Positions 1 to 8,514 are shown, numbered from the stretch's first letter. The stretch is DNA of 64,000 bases from UBA1672 sp964352665 (GCA_964352665.1 CAYGSJ010000008.1:1-64000), one strand, 5' to 3'. Translations and numbers: made by a program. Notes: a model not told the origin generated them from the sequence alone.

Positions 1-59
1 CATACGTGAATAGAGACGAACAAAAATGCTATTAAGACTTTGTTTTGGTGGTATCAATC

Positions 60-102
60 TGGTGGTATGTTGCTCAATACCCTCATATGTACCACCATTT
101 TT
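60..102 (+). terminator. possible intrinsic terminator
   Basis: Arms TGGTGGTA (60-67) and TACCACCA (90-97) are perfectly complementary and are followed by a TTTTT run at 98-102. The 22-base loop is large, so the structure is only moderately convincing. It would end a plus-strand gene lying before the window. The rest of 1-222 shows no supported gene. Confidence 0.35.
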
Positions 103-222
103 CTCTGGTTGCAAATAAACTCACTTGTGCTCGCGCACGTTCGGATCATGCTTAATCCCTTTGCTGTGCTGGGTTTCTCTGGGTTGTGTATGAATGTGAG
201 CGAATGTGGCTGAAGAGGTAAG

Positions 223-296
223 TGGAGGCACGGACCGGAGTCGAACCGGTGTACACGGATTTGCAATCCGCTGCATAGCCACTCTGCCACCGCGCC
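223..296 (-). tRNA. tRNA-Cys (GCA)
   Basis: The minus strand folds as a 74-base cloverleaf with a seven-pair acceptor stem (GGCGCGG with CCGTGCC, one G-U). The anticodon loop TTGCAAA gives anticodon GCA, and the T arm contains GGTTCGACTCC. The discriminator is U73, a cysteine identity base, and CCA is encoded (223-225 as TGG). It stands alone, divergent from the methyltransferase gene at 472. Confidence 0.97.
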
Positions 297-331
297 ATTT
301 TGCTTTCCTAAATTTAGGTCTCTATCATTAG

Positions 332-361
332 ATTATATAGGGCTTACAAGTCAACAACCAA
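332..361 (-). promoter_or_regulatory. candidate promoter of tRNA-Cys
   Basis: Read on the minus strand, TTGGTT, an 18-base spacer and a perfect TATAAT lie about 35 bases before the mature tRNA 5' end. A 12-base palindrome (CCTAAATTTAGG, near 307-318) sits between promoter and tRNA. The assignment rests only on consensus match and position. Confidence 0.4.
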
Positions 362-471
362 CTAAGTGTAAAACGTTTTTTCACTAAAAATCACTGGTCA
401 AGAATTTGAAATGGGGGTATGACAGTATCTGTAAGTCTAATCCTTTCAAAATATTCGTTTTTATAGAGCAA

Positions 472-1134
472 ATGAGCAATTTTTCACAAGCACGTACAAA
501 TATGGTTGATGGACAGATCCATCCATCAGGTGTTGTAAATCTTGATATCCTTAACGTTTTCGGCAAAGTGCCGAGAGAGTTATTTGTTCCCGAAAAGCTA
601 CAAAATGTTGCTTATACGGATGAGGAGATGGATATCGGGCAGGGGCGTTTTTTACTGGAGCCTAAAACCCATGCAAAAATGATACAGGCGATTGAGCCAA
701 CCAAATCGGATGTTGTTTTGGATATCGGGGTCGGGTCGGGGTATTCTTCGGCCATTCTATCGCCTTTGGTTCTGACCGTTATTGCGCTTGAGAATAACAA
801 GAGGCAAATCGATAAAGCGGAAAGGCTGTGGAAGAGCCTTGAAATCTGCAATGTTGCGCTTATGGAGGGTGATCTTGAGGGCGGCGTTCCTCAACAGGCT
901 CCTTACAGTCTGATCATAATTAACGGGGCTGTTCACCATGTTCCAACCGCAATATTAGGACAATTGGAAGTGGGTGGGCGACTGATTAGTGTTGTGCGCA
1001 AAAATCCGCAGACAACGGGGCAAGTGACGCTTTTTATGAAATCCGAAGGCGGTGGTATATCGGAAACGGCACTTTTTGATGCAAGCGCGCCTTACCTGAA
1101 AGGGTTTGAACCGAAATCCGAATTTTGCTTCTAG
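472..1134 (+). CDS. pcm: protein-L-isoaspartate O-methyltransferase family protein
   Basis: A 220-residue class I SAM-dependent methyltransferase of the PCMT family, whose usual role is to methylate isoaspartyl residues in damaged proteins. The N-terminal pattern ARTNMVDGQIHPSGV with PRELFVP is typical of the alphaproteobacterial branch, and motif I reads LDIGVGSGYSSA near residues 80-92. An in-frame ATG exists at 406, but homology begins at MSNFSQARTNM, so the start at 472 is preferred although its ribosome site is weak. In many alphaproteobacteria this gene precedes tolC and the popZ/valS pair; here popZ and valS follow and tolC is absent. Whether this branch is a true repair enzyme is less certain than the family. 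Confidence 0.85.
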   Translation: MSNFSQARTNMVDGQIHPSGVVNLDILNVFGKVPRELFVPEKLQNVAYTDEEMDIGQGRFLLEPKTHAKMIQAIEPTKSDVVLDIGVGSGYSSAILSPLVLTVIALENNKRQIDKAERLWKSLEICNVALMEGDLEGGVPQQAPYSLIIINGAVHHVPTAILGQLEVGGRLISVVRKNPQTTGQVTLFMKSEGGGISETALFDASAPYLKGFEPKSEFCF

Positions 1135-1281
1135 CCGTGTTTTTGTGAATAACATCAATAATTAAATGTGGATAGCCTTGGATAAGAATTCATAACAGGC
1201 TTTGACAAGCGGCCTTCAATGTTAGACACTGCTATAAGTGATTCCACTGTCTTAAGTTAACTGTCTAGCGATTATCCTAAC

Positions 1282-1971
1282 ATGTCAGACGAAACCCAAA
1301 ACGCTGAAGACCCGTCAATAGAAGAGATTCTAGATTCTATTCGTCAAATTATTTCCGAAGACGATGATGGGGAAGGCGAGGCATCAGAGCCTGAAGCTGC
1401 TGCTGAAGCTGCTGTTCCTGAAGAGGCGACGGCAGAAGAACCAGCCGCAGATCCTATGGAACAATCTGCTATAGACGACATAGATTTTGATTCTTCCACA
1501 GAGGAAGAGGCCGAGGCAACGGAGCAATCCGCGATAGATGATATAGATTTTGACTCTCCTACAGAGGAAGAAAACCCAGAAGAGGATGTTTCATCTGGGG
1601 AAGATGTGTTAGAACTAACTGAACGCATTGAAGGAAGTAATGCTGATAGCCTGGATGTTGATATGGTAGACAAAGAAGAGACAGAGGAAACAGAGGAAAT
1701 TGTTGCACCCGAGCCTCCTCCCGAGGTTACGCAAGTTAGCGGTGACGATGGTCTGTTAACCCAGCAAGCAGAAAGCGCAGCATTTGAAGCTGTTAGTGAG
1801 TTGGTTCGTAAAACGGCTGTAGAGCATAACGGCATAACGCTTGAAGACATAGTGCGTGAAGAACTGAAGCCACTTCTCAGAAATTGGCTGGATAAAAACC
1901 TTCCTATTATTATTGATCGTCTTGTTAAGGACGAGTTGGCGCGCGTTACCAAGCGCGTTTTGGATGAGTAA
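1282..1971 (+). CDS. popZ: DUF2497 / PopZ-like polar organising protein
   Basis: 229 residues with the three-part PopZ plan. A short N-terminal helix (IEEILDSIRQIISEDD, about 13-28) is followed by a long acidic Pro/Glu/Asp-rich linker and a conserved C-terminal helical region (LKPLLRNWLDKNLP through VLDE). In Caulobacter PopZ self-assembles at the cell pole and tethers ParB-bound origins and signalling proteins; the same role is inferred here. Linker residues about 60-97 contain a tandem duplication. The position just upstream of valS is the usual alphaproteobacterial arrangement and supports the call. A GATTC methylation site lies upstream at 1240-1244. Confidence 0.88.
   Translation: MSDETQNAEDPSIEEILDSIRQIISEDDDGEGEASEPEAAAEAAVPEEATAEEPAADPMEQSAIDDIDFDSSTEEEAEATEQSAIDDIDFDSPTEEENPEEDVSSGEDVLELTERIEGSNADSLDVDMVDKEETEETEEIVAPEPPPEVTQVSGDDGLLTQQAESAAFEAVSELVRKTAVEHNGITLEDIVREELKPLLRNWLDKNLPIIIDRLVKDELARVTKRVLDE
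1459..1572 (+). repeat. tandem duplication inside the popZ linker
   Basis: Two 17-residue units, EQSAIDDIDFDSSTEEE (1459-1509) and EQSAIDDIDFDSPTEEE (1522-1572), are separated by the four residues AEAT. They differ by one amino acid but by several silent bases, so the duplication is not brand new or is kept by selection on protein sequence. Confidence 0.9.
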
Positions 1972-2070
1972 GTTAAAAAACCCTTCGAAATTGACTATTT
2001 CACTACGCAAAGTCTTGTTTTTTTGTGTAAAGGCCGTATGATTTCCAACCGTTAAGAGAGGAAAAGATTT

Positions 2071-4713
2071 ATGCTGGACAAGACATTCGATCCAAAATCA
2101 ATCGAGCAGAAACATTATCAGGATTGGGAAGAGGCAGGTGCTTTCCGATGTCATCCGGATAGTGACAAGAAGCCTTATACGATTATGATGCCGCCGCCGA
2201 ATGTCACGGGTTCTTTGCATATGGGGCATGCGCTTAATACAGCGCTACAGGATTTGTTAACCCGATACCACCGCATGAAGGGCTATGATGCCTTGTGGCA
2301 ACCTGGAACGGATCATGCGGGTATTGCAACGCAAATGGTTGTAGAGCGTATGCTGGATGCGGAAGGGACCTCACGCCATGAATTGGGTAGAGAGAAGTTT
2401 CTGGAGCGTGTTTGGGCATGGAAAGAAGAGTCTGGTGGTACAATTGTGCGTCAGATGCGTGCCTTGGGTGCAACACCGGATTGGAGCAGAGAGCGCTTTA
2501 CTATGGATGAGGGGCTGTCACATGCTGTTTTAAAGGTTTTTGTGCAGCTTTATAGGGAGGGTCTGATCTATCGTGACAAGCGTCTGGTGAACTGGGATAC
2601 CAAGCTGCAGACCAGTATTTCCGACCTTGAGGTTGAATCCAAAGACCAGAAGGGAAAAATGTGGCATATACGCTATCCTGTTGAAGGAGAGGTAGAGCAG
2701 TTTATTACTGTGGCGACAACCCGTCCCGAAACAATGTTGGGAGATTCTGCTGTTGCAGTAAATCCGGAAGATGACCGTTATAAAAACCTTATAGGAAAAT
2801 CGGTAAACCTGCCATTGGCAAACCGTTTAATTCCAATTATTGCGGATGAGCATGCGGATCCCGAGTGCGGGAGTGGTGCGGTTAAAATTACGCCTGCGCA
2901 TGATTTTAATGATTTTGAAGTCGGAAAACGCCATGACTTGCCTATGATTAATATTATGGATGATCGGGGCTATTTGAACGAGAACGTGCCCGAGCAATAT
3001 CAGGGGCAGGAGCGATTCAAAGCACGCAAACAAATTCTTGCCGATCTGGAGGAGTTGGATCTTCTGGTGAGGGTTGAGGATATCCAGCATACGGTTCCTT
3101 ATGGTGATCGTTCCGGCACAATCATCGAGCCGTATTTGACCGATCAGTGGTATGTCGATGCGGAAACAATGGCTAAGCCTGCTGTTGAGGCTGTTGAGAC
3201 CGGTAAGATGGCGTTTGTACCGAAGCAGTGGGAAAATACCTACTATTCATGGATGCGCGATATTCAGCCATGGTGCATTTCGCGTCAGTTATGGTGGGGG
3301 CATCAAATTCCGGCATGGTATGATAAGGACGGGAATGTTTTTGTTGCCGAATCCGAGGAGGAAGCCCAAGAGCAGGCAGGTAAGGATGTAAAACTCACAC
3401 GTGATGAAGATGTACTGGATACATGGTTTTCATCGGCGCTTTGGCCTTTTTCAACGCTGGGCTGGCCAGAAAAGACTCCCGAGCTTGAAAAGTATTATGC
3501 GACCGATGTTTTACTCACGGGGTTTGATATTATTTTCTTCTGGGTTGCGCGGATGATGATGATGGGCATGCACTTTATGGATGGTGAGGTTCCCTTCAAA
3601 ACCGTTTATATGCACGCACTTGTCCGGGATGCCAAGGGGCAGAAGATGTCAAAATCCAAAGGCAATGTTATGGACCCGCTGGATTTGACCGATAAATACG
3701 GTGCCGATGCGCTACGCTTTACTTTGATCGCGATGGCGGCACAGGGGCGCGACATAAAAATGTCGGAAGAGCGTCTTGAGGGGTATCGTAATTTTGCGAC
3801 CAAGCTTTGGAATGCAACGCGTTATTGTGAAATGAATGACTGTCTTACGCATGATGGGTTTGATCCTGCGAAGGTGACTTATACTCCGAATAAATGGATT
3901 ATTCACGAAGTGGTTGCTGCAAAAGCGGAAATTGAAAAAGCGATTGAGGGATATCGTTTTAACGAGGCGGCAAACGCAGTATACGGATTTGTTTGGGGCG
4001 CGTTTTGTGATTGGTATCTTGAATTTACCAAACCTGTTTTGCAGGAGGGGGGCGAGATTGCGCAAGAGGTAAGGCAGACGACGAGTTGGGCTTTAGAGCA
4101 GATTTTGATGATTCTTAATCCCTTTATGCCATATATTACCGAAGAGCTTTATGCATCTATTGCAGAAAGGGAAGAAGGAAAGAGGCTTTTGACCTCTGGC
4201 TGGCCGGAATATGATCAAAAGCTTCTTGATAATGATGCTGTTACAAAGATGAAGTGGCTTCAGGATATCATTACCGAGATACGCTCTGTACGTTCTGATA
4301 TGAATGTACCGCCAAAAGCGGAAGTTGACTTACTGGTTAAAGATGCGTGCGACATGACAAAGGAAGGCTTTGGGGCGTATTCCGAAATCTTGACCCGCAT
4401 GACCAGGTTGAAATCCATTAAGCATGTGGAAGAAGCACCAAAAGGCTCAATCCAGACAGTTGTCGGCCAAACAACGCTTATATTGCCCATAGCAGATATT
4501 ATCGATCTGGACGCGGAAAGAGCGCGTTTGAGTAAGGCAATTGGCAAGTTGGATCAGGATATTAGTAAGATAGATGCCAAATTAGGCAATAAGAAGTTCA
4601 TTCAAAATGCTCCCGAAGATGTGATTGAGGAGCAGAAAGCCCGCAAAGATGAAGTTCTGGCGAAGCGGGAGAAGCTCGAGCAGGCCCTAAGGCAGTTGGA
4701 AGAAGCAGCATAA
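2071..4713 (+). CDS. valS: valyl-tRNA synthetase
   Basis: An 880-residue class I aminoacyl-tRNA synthetase that charges tRNA-Val in the cytoplasm. The HIGH-type signature HMGHAL follows PPPNVTGSL near residue 45, and the KMSKS loop GQKMSKSKGN lies near 525. Between them is the CP1 editing domain that clears mischarged threonine. The C-terminus ends in the coiled-coil tRNA-binding arm (Lys/Glu-rich, about 815-880). Length is normal. The start ATG has an AGAGAGGAAAAG ribosome site. It follows popZ by about 100 bases, as in other alphaproteobacteria. Confidence 0.97.
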   Translation: MLDKTFDPKSIEQKHYQDWEEAGAFRCHPDSDKKPYTIMMPPPNVTGSLHMGHALNTALQDLLTRYHRMKGYDALWQPGTDHAGIATQMVVERMLDAEGTSRHELGREKFLERVWAWKEESGGTIVRQMRALGATPDWSRERFTMDEGLSHAVLKVFVQLYREGLIYRDKRLVNWDTKLQTSISDLEVESKDQKGKMWHIRYPVEGEVEQFITVATTRPETMLGDSAVAVNPEDDRYKNLIGKSVNLPLANRLIPIIADEHADPECGSGAVKITPAHDFNDFEVGKRHDLPMINIMDDRGYLNENVPEQYQGQERFKARKQILADLEELDLLVRVEDIQHTVPYGDRSGTIIEPYLTDQWYVDAETMAKPAVEAVETGKMAFVPKQWENTYYSWMRDIQPWCISRQLWWGHQIPAWYDKDGNVFVAESEEEAQEQAGKDVKLTRDEDVLDTWFSSALWPFSTLGWPEKTPELEKYYATDVLLTGFDIIFFWVARMMMMGMHFMDGEVPFKTVYMHALVRDAKGQKMSKSKGNVMDPLDLTDKYGADALRFTLIAMAAQGRDIKMSEERLEGYRNFATKLWNATRYCEMNDCLTHDGFDPAKVTYTPNKWIIHEVVAAKAEIEKAIEGYRFNEAANAVYGFVWGAFCDWYLEFTKPVLQEGGEIAQEVRQTTSWALEQILMILNPFMPYITEELYASIAEREEGKRLLTSGWPEYDQKLLDNDAVTKMKWLQDIITEIRSVRSDMNVPPKAEVDLLVKDACDMTKEGFGAYSEILTRMTRLKSIKHVEEAPKGSIQTVVGQTTLILPIADIIDLDAERARLSKAIGKLDQDISKIDAKLGNKKFIQNAPEDVIEEQKARKDEVLAKREKLEQALRQLEEAA

Positions 4714-4800
4714 CTTGTAGTGGTTGTTTTTTTTAATTAATACAAGGACTTTTAGAGAATAGTTTAGGTTAGTCCGGCAACCACCCAAGGAGAAGATTTT

Positions 4801-5418
4801 TTAAACCTTCTCCATCAAGATAAAGATATGGTAAGGAAACGAGTGAGAGTGCTTCATCTTAGTGATTTTCAGTCCTGCTTTTTCAGCATGCTTAATTAAA
4901 TCTTTTTTCTTAAACCCCTTGTCTCCAACTTCAAACCAATGGTGTGCGTAGGGTGTTTTTGACTCTCTGTATTTTTCAATAGGGCGTTTTATAGGTAAAC
5001 GATCAAGAGTAAATGTCTTGATAAAGTTGCGGTTTATTTTTGGTAGGTTGACACTTAAATTTAGAGAAAGCCAGCGCCCATAGTAAGGTAAAGATATATA
5101 GACATACTTATTTGATGCTGATGCCATTTTCTTCAAGTGCGGAACATATGTCTCCGGAGGGTTATGTTCAAGTGTTTGAAAAGCACAAACCAAATCAAAT
5201 GTTTTGTCTTCAGGGAAGCTCATTATGTCGCATAAGAAGTCTGGTTTTGCGCCATGATCAACGACATCAGCCGCACAATATTCAACTCCATAATATTTAA
5301 GTACTGCTCCAAGAAATCCTCTGCCTGGGCCGAACTCTAAAACGGAGTGAACATCTTCTAGGCACGCCGGGACGGTTAGCTGATGAAAAACGGAAAGCCA
5401 GTGCTTTTCACCATGCAC
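4801..5418 (-). CDS. SAM-dependent methyltransferase, probably 5'-truncated
   Basis: 205 residues from a GTG. Motif I is VLEFGPGRGFLG (about 27-38), followed by an acidic strand-2 region and TLEHNPPETY, as in class I methyltransferases often found in surface-polysaccharide clusters. The frame remains open upstream of the GTG for only six codons (FYFRDL), then reaches TAG, with no clear ribosome site. Together with the neighbouring headless fragment this suggests loss of the native 5' end at about 5414-5440. No partner genes remain, so the substrate is unknown and activity doubtful. It may still be made as a shortened protein, because motif I is intact. Confidence 0.6.
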   Translation of the reverse strand: MHGEKHWLSVFHQLTVPACLEDVHSVLEFGPGRGFLGAVLKYYGVEYCAADVVDHGAKPDFLCDIMSFPEDKTFDLVCAFQTLEHNPPETYVPHLKKMASASNKYVYISLPYYGRWLSLNLSVNLPKINRNFIKTFTLDRLPIKRPIEKYRESKTPYAHHWFEVGDKGFKKKDLIKHAEKAGLKITKMKHSHSFPYHIFILMEKV

Positions 5419-5435
5419 AAGATCACGGAAATAAA

Positions 5436-5666
5436 ACTAAATGCCCTGTTGCTGTTTATGCGACAGATTTAAGATCATTAAATGATCGCCAAAAGGATGT
5501 TCTGGGAGTTCACTCAGGCGGAGCAATAATTTCTGCTGAACAGCTTCACTATAACACTTTTAGAAAAGATAACCCAATAGCTTACAAATTAGCAGATAAA
5601 ATTGTTAAAGTGTATTTTAAGGCTCAAAGTTCTAAAGGAAAAATTAAAAAATTAATTAAAAAATGA
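5436..5666 (+). pseudogene. 3' remnant of an unidentified gene
   Basis: The plus strand is open in one frame to TGA at 5664-5666 and encodes a normal-looking protein tail: VAVYATDLRSLND, then VLGVHSGGAI, and a basic end KGKIKKLIKK. There is no ATG in frame and no ribosome site. Upstream the frame runs antisense into the conserved part of the methyltransferase, so the original 5' part is missing. The basic C-terminus resembles those of glycosyl- or pyruvyl-transferases, but this is only an impression. Its base composition is lower in GC than valS. Confidence 0.55.
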
Positions 5667-5743
5667 ATATGGGACTCTGCGACCTATCACTATACCCCCC
5701 TTCAGATATGAAGGCGTTTAATGAATGAAACGGGAGAACAGAC

Positions 5744-6010
5744 TTACTTGGTCTCTTCCTTTTTTGTTTCTTCTTTTGTGTCGGAGGCACCACCAGACAT
5801 AAAGTTTCCGTAGCGGCTTTCGAATTTGTCGAGCTGACCTTTTTCGATAACTTTTCCTGTTCCACCTTGCCAAGCAGGGTGTGTCAACGGGTCAACGTCG
5901 AGCTTCAGCACATCGCCTTCTTTGCCGTATGTGCTGCGTGTCTTGTATTCTGTTCCATCTGTCATCACAACTGTGATTTCATGGTAATTCGGGTGTATTT
6001 CGGCCTTCAT
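5744..6010 (-). CDS. rpmE: 50S ribosomal protein L31
   Basis: An 88-residue L31 of the large ribosomal subunit. It begins MKAEIHPNYHEITVVMTDG and contains DPLTHPAWQGG, the alphaproteobacterial form. The four zinc-binding cysteines of the C+ type are absent, so this is a zinc-independent L31. The C-terminal tail is Lys/Glu-rich and low in complexity. A short inverted repeat (CCTTCA/TGAAGG, near 5700-5715) follows the gene but lacks a T run. It is divergent from epmA. Confidence 0.95.
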   Translation of the reverse strand: MKAEIHPNYHEITVVMTDGTEYKTRSTYGKEGDVLKLDVDPLTHPAWQGGTGKVIEKGQLDKFESRYGNFMSGGASDTKEETKKEETK

Positions 6011-6113
6011 TTCTCTACGCCTTTTTTGTATTTAAAATCATCAAACCTTGAATGCAGCGCATTTTTAGCGTTAAGTGCGCATGAATGCAAGACTTTTTTA
6101 TGGAGTTTTCCCT

Positions 6114-7139
6114 GTGAGTTGGTGGTTGCCACATAATTTTGAGCAAAAACGTGTGTTTCTTGAAAAAAGAGCAAGCGTCATAAGGGCGTTACGCAACTTT
6201 TTCGATTCAAGGAATTTTGTAGAGGTTCAAACGCCTGCACTACAGATTTGTCCAACTTTTGACGCGCATATTCACGGGTTTAAGACAGAATTACAGGAAT
6301 GGGGGCAAGATCAATCACAGGAATTTTATCTGCATACCAGTCCCGAGTTCGATATGAAGAAGCTTCTTGTGGCAGGAATGCCACGCATATATCAAATTTG
6401 TAATGTGTTTAGAAATTTTGAAGGATCAAAGCTGCATTCTCCGGAATTTACGCTGCTTGAATGGTATAGGGCAGGCGCGACTTATAGGGATTTGATGGAT
6501 GATTCTGTGGGTATATTGCGAAACGTTGCGGATAATTTATGTATAAGTCGGTTCGAATATAGTGGAAAACAATGTGATCCATTTAAAAATCCTGAGAAAC
6601 TATCTGTAAAGGATGCTTTTATACGTTTTTATGAAATTGATTTAGATATTTATATTAATGATTTAAATGGTTTTTCTAAAGTAATATCTGATAATAATGT
6701 AAGAGTCACAGACGAAGATGGGTGGGATGATATTTTCCACGCCGCAATGGCGGATAGAATTGAACCTAATTTAGGCATCAATGTGCCGACAATTTTATAT
6801 GATTATCCTGTGTCTATGGCCGCTTTATCTCGTAAAAAGCCGGAAAACCCGGCTTATGCAGAACGTTTCGAGCTTTATATCTGTGGTGTTGAGCTTGCTA
6901 ACGCATTTTCTGAGCTTACCGATGCCAAGGAGCAACGTGCGCGCTTTGAAAGTGATATGAAGCTGAAAAAGGATATCTATGGAGAAGACTATCCGGCAGA
7001 TGAAGAGTTTTTCAAGGCTTTGGAGCATGGTATGCCTGAATCGGCGGGTTGCGCACTGGGTGTTGACCGGTTGGTTATGCTTTCCTGTGGTGCAGAGCAA
7101 ATTGAAGATGTGTTGTGGGCACCCGTCCAGAAGCGTTAA
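6114..7139 (+). CDS. epmA: EF-P lysine ligase EpmA (GenX/PoxA)
   Basis: A 341-residue class II lysyl-tRNA-synthetase-like protein without the anticodon-binding domain. It attaches beta-lysine to a lysine on elongation factor P. Motif 2 (VFRNFEGSKLHSPEFTLLEWYRAG) and motif 3 (GCALGVDRLVML) are present. I prefer GTG at 6114 (MSWWLPHNF...), which has GGAG eight bases upstream; an upstream ATG at 6075 would add residues not typical of the family. The target, EF-P with a lysine in the right loop, is encoded at 40145. EpmB, which supplies the beta-lysine, is not in the window. The 3' end overlaps the convergent EndoU gene by four bases. Confidence 0.92.
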   Translation: MSWWLPHNFEQKRVFLEKRASVIRALRNFFDSRNFVEVQTPALQICPTFDAHIHGFKTELQEWGQDQSQEFYLHTSPEFDMKKLLVAGMPRIYQICNVFRNFEGSKLHSPEFTLLEWYRAGATYRDLMDDSVGILRNVADNLCISRFEYSGKQCDPFKNPEKLSVKDAFIRFYEIDLDIYINDLNGFSKVISDNNVRVTDEDGWDDIFHAAMADRIEPNLGINVPTILYDYPVSMAALSRKKPENPAYAERFELYICGVELANAFSELTDAKEQRARFESDMKLKKDIYGEDYPADEEFFKALEHGMPESAGCALGVDRLVMLSCGAEQIEDVLWAPVQKR

Positions 7140-7585
7140 TTATCATTCGTGTGGCATGGATTTCTGCCTGTGTTTAGTGGATATGCCGTGATGACATGTT
7201 TTTTCTGTCTGCCTATCACCACACGGATTTTTACATTATCGTCATAGTTTTCCGTGACGTAGTATCCGTTTTCCTGTTGCTTCCATTGAAGATTATCGTT
7301 TGCCGCAATTTTTTGGACCGTATCTATGATTTTTTGATCGTTCCAGTCAGCTGGAAACTCGCTTTTACAGGGTTTTGCTGTTCCGTGCTTGTGCCCGCCA
7401 CCGCTGTGATCGCCGTAGAGGATATGATTACGTGCTTTTTCGCTGATTTCTGCCGGTTTATATAAAAAATCAGGTTCCGTTTGCGGAGGACCGGATTGAA
7501 TATTTTGAAGTTCTGCAAGGACAAGCAATGCCAGAACGATCCAGACGAAATAGAGTTTGAATTTTCTACCGTCTGATTCAGGCAA
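7136..7585 (-). CDS. membrane-anchored or secreted EndoU-like RNase
   Basis: 149 residues. Residues 9-27 form a hydrophobic helix (anchor or uncleaved signal). The domain from about 50 on matches the bacterial EndoU pattern: HILYGDHSGGGHKHG with H54, H60, H65 and H67, then SEFP-x-W, an NGYYV strand, IRVVIG, and ITAYPLN with RNP. Bacterial EndoU domains are metal-independent RNases, best known as C-terminal toxins of CDI and polymorphic systems. Here the domain stands alone, without a delivery protein or visible immunity gene. The ATG lies two bases after the aldolase stop, so the two are probably co-transcribed and translationally coupled. The family call is from motif memory; the function is inferred. 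Confidence 0.7.
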   Translation of the reverse strand: MPESDGRKFKLYFVWIVLALLVLAELQNIQSGPPQTEPDFLYKPAEISEKARNHILYGDHSGGGHKHGTAKPCKSEFPADWNDQKIIDTVQKIAANDNLQWKQQENGYYVTENYDDNVKIRVVIGRQKKHVITAYPLNTGRNPCHTNDN

Positions 7586-7587
7586 TG

Positions 7588-8514
7588 TTATCCTTTATAT
7601 ATATTCATAATGTTGCCAAGCATATGCAGGGCATCTTTATTTTCACGCTGGAAAGAGTTTCTGCCGATAATAGAGCCGTTACCGCCGCCATCTTTAATGG
7701 CTTTTGCATCATCATATACAGCATCCGCACCTTTTGATGCACCGCCCGAAAACACGACAATACGGCGTCCATTAAAGCATGAGCGTACAACTTCCTTCAC
7801 ACGCGCTGTTTGTGTGCTTACATCGATATTATTTTCTTCAAATGCTTTTTTGGCTTCTGCTTGCATGATGTGATCGGTCGGAAGCTTGACCTTGATAATG
7901 TGTGCGCCGAGTAAACAGGCCATGTGTGCGGCATACGCAATCACATCCACTGCTGTTTCTCCGTCTTTTGTAACGCCTTCGCCGCGGGCGTAGGACCATA
8001 CAACAGAGGCAAGGCCTACATCCTTGGCTTCACGAATCATGTCACGGACCTCTTCCATCATCTCGAATTGATCGTCTGATCCGGGATAAATTGTAAATCC
8101 GACGGCGCTACAGCCAAGCTCCAAAGCATCCTGAATCGATCCTGTGATCGCCTGATCAGCATCTTGATTTTTAGAGGAAGCCAGAGAGTTCGAGCTATTA
8201 TATTTTAAAATCGTCGGAATTTGGCCTGCAAATGTATCTGCGCCGGCCTGCAAGGGCCCGAGAGGTGCGGCGTAGGCGTTGCAGCCCGAATCGATAGCCA
8301 GTTGATAGTGATAATGGGGGTCATAGCCATCAGGATTTTTAGCAAAGGAACGAGCAGGCCCATGTTCGAATCCTTGGTCAACTGGGAGAATTACCATTTT
8401 ACCTGTGCCGCTTAAAGCGCCGGTATTCAGCATACGAACCAGTTTGCCCTTAACGCCTGCATTTTCGTTTTCGTAACAATCGATGATTTTCTTAACTTCT
8501 TTGGTCAATGCCAT
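7588..8514 (-). CDS. fbaB: fructose-bisphosphate aldolase, class I (FbaB/DhnA type)
   Basis: A 308-residue TIM-barrel aldolase that splits fructose-1,6-bisphosphate into DHAP and glyceraldehyde-3-phosphate in the cytoplasm. PVDQGFEHGP near residues 44-53, the Schiff-base lysine region HIIKVKLPTD (K208 or K210) and the phosphate-binding FSGGASKG/GGNGSIIGR segments identify the DhnA class. AGAGGATT precedes the ATG. It sits in a carbohydrate block with tkt and gap, but pgk, often between gap and fba, is missing and a regulator unit takes that place. A terminator hairpin upstream suggests it has its own promoter in 8515-8570, although I could not pick one out. Confidence 0.93.
   Translation of the reverse strand: MALTKEVKKIIDCYENENAGVKGKLVRMLNTGALSGTGKMVILPVDQGFEHGPARSFAKNPDGYDPHYHYQLAIDSGCNAYAAPLGPLQAGADTFAGQIPTILKYNSSNSLASSKNQDADQAITGSIQDALELGCSAVGFTIYPGSDDQFEMMEEVRDMIREAKDVGLASVVWSYARGEGVTKDGETAVDVIAYAAHMACLLGAHIIKVKLPTDHIMQAEAKKAFEENNIDVSTQTARVKEVVRSCFNGRRIVVFSGGASKGADAVYDDAKAIKDGGGNGSIIGRNSFQRENKDALHMLGNIMNIYKG

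Noticed and set aside
1344..1952. Long Ser-rich open frame antisense to popZ (202 codons).
   Set aside because: It mirrors the acidic codons of PopZ, has low-complexity composition, and lacks a ribosome site.
4713..4803. GTGGTTG/CAACCAC and GGAGAAG/CTTCTCC inverted repeats after valS.
   Set aside because: The first has a loop of about 45 bases and the second lacks a T run, so neither is called a terminator.
5690..5720. CCTTCA/TGAAGG hairpin after rpmE.
   Set aside because: No T run on either strand.
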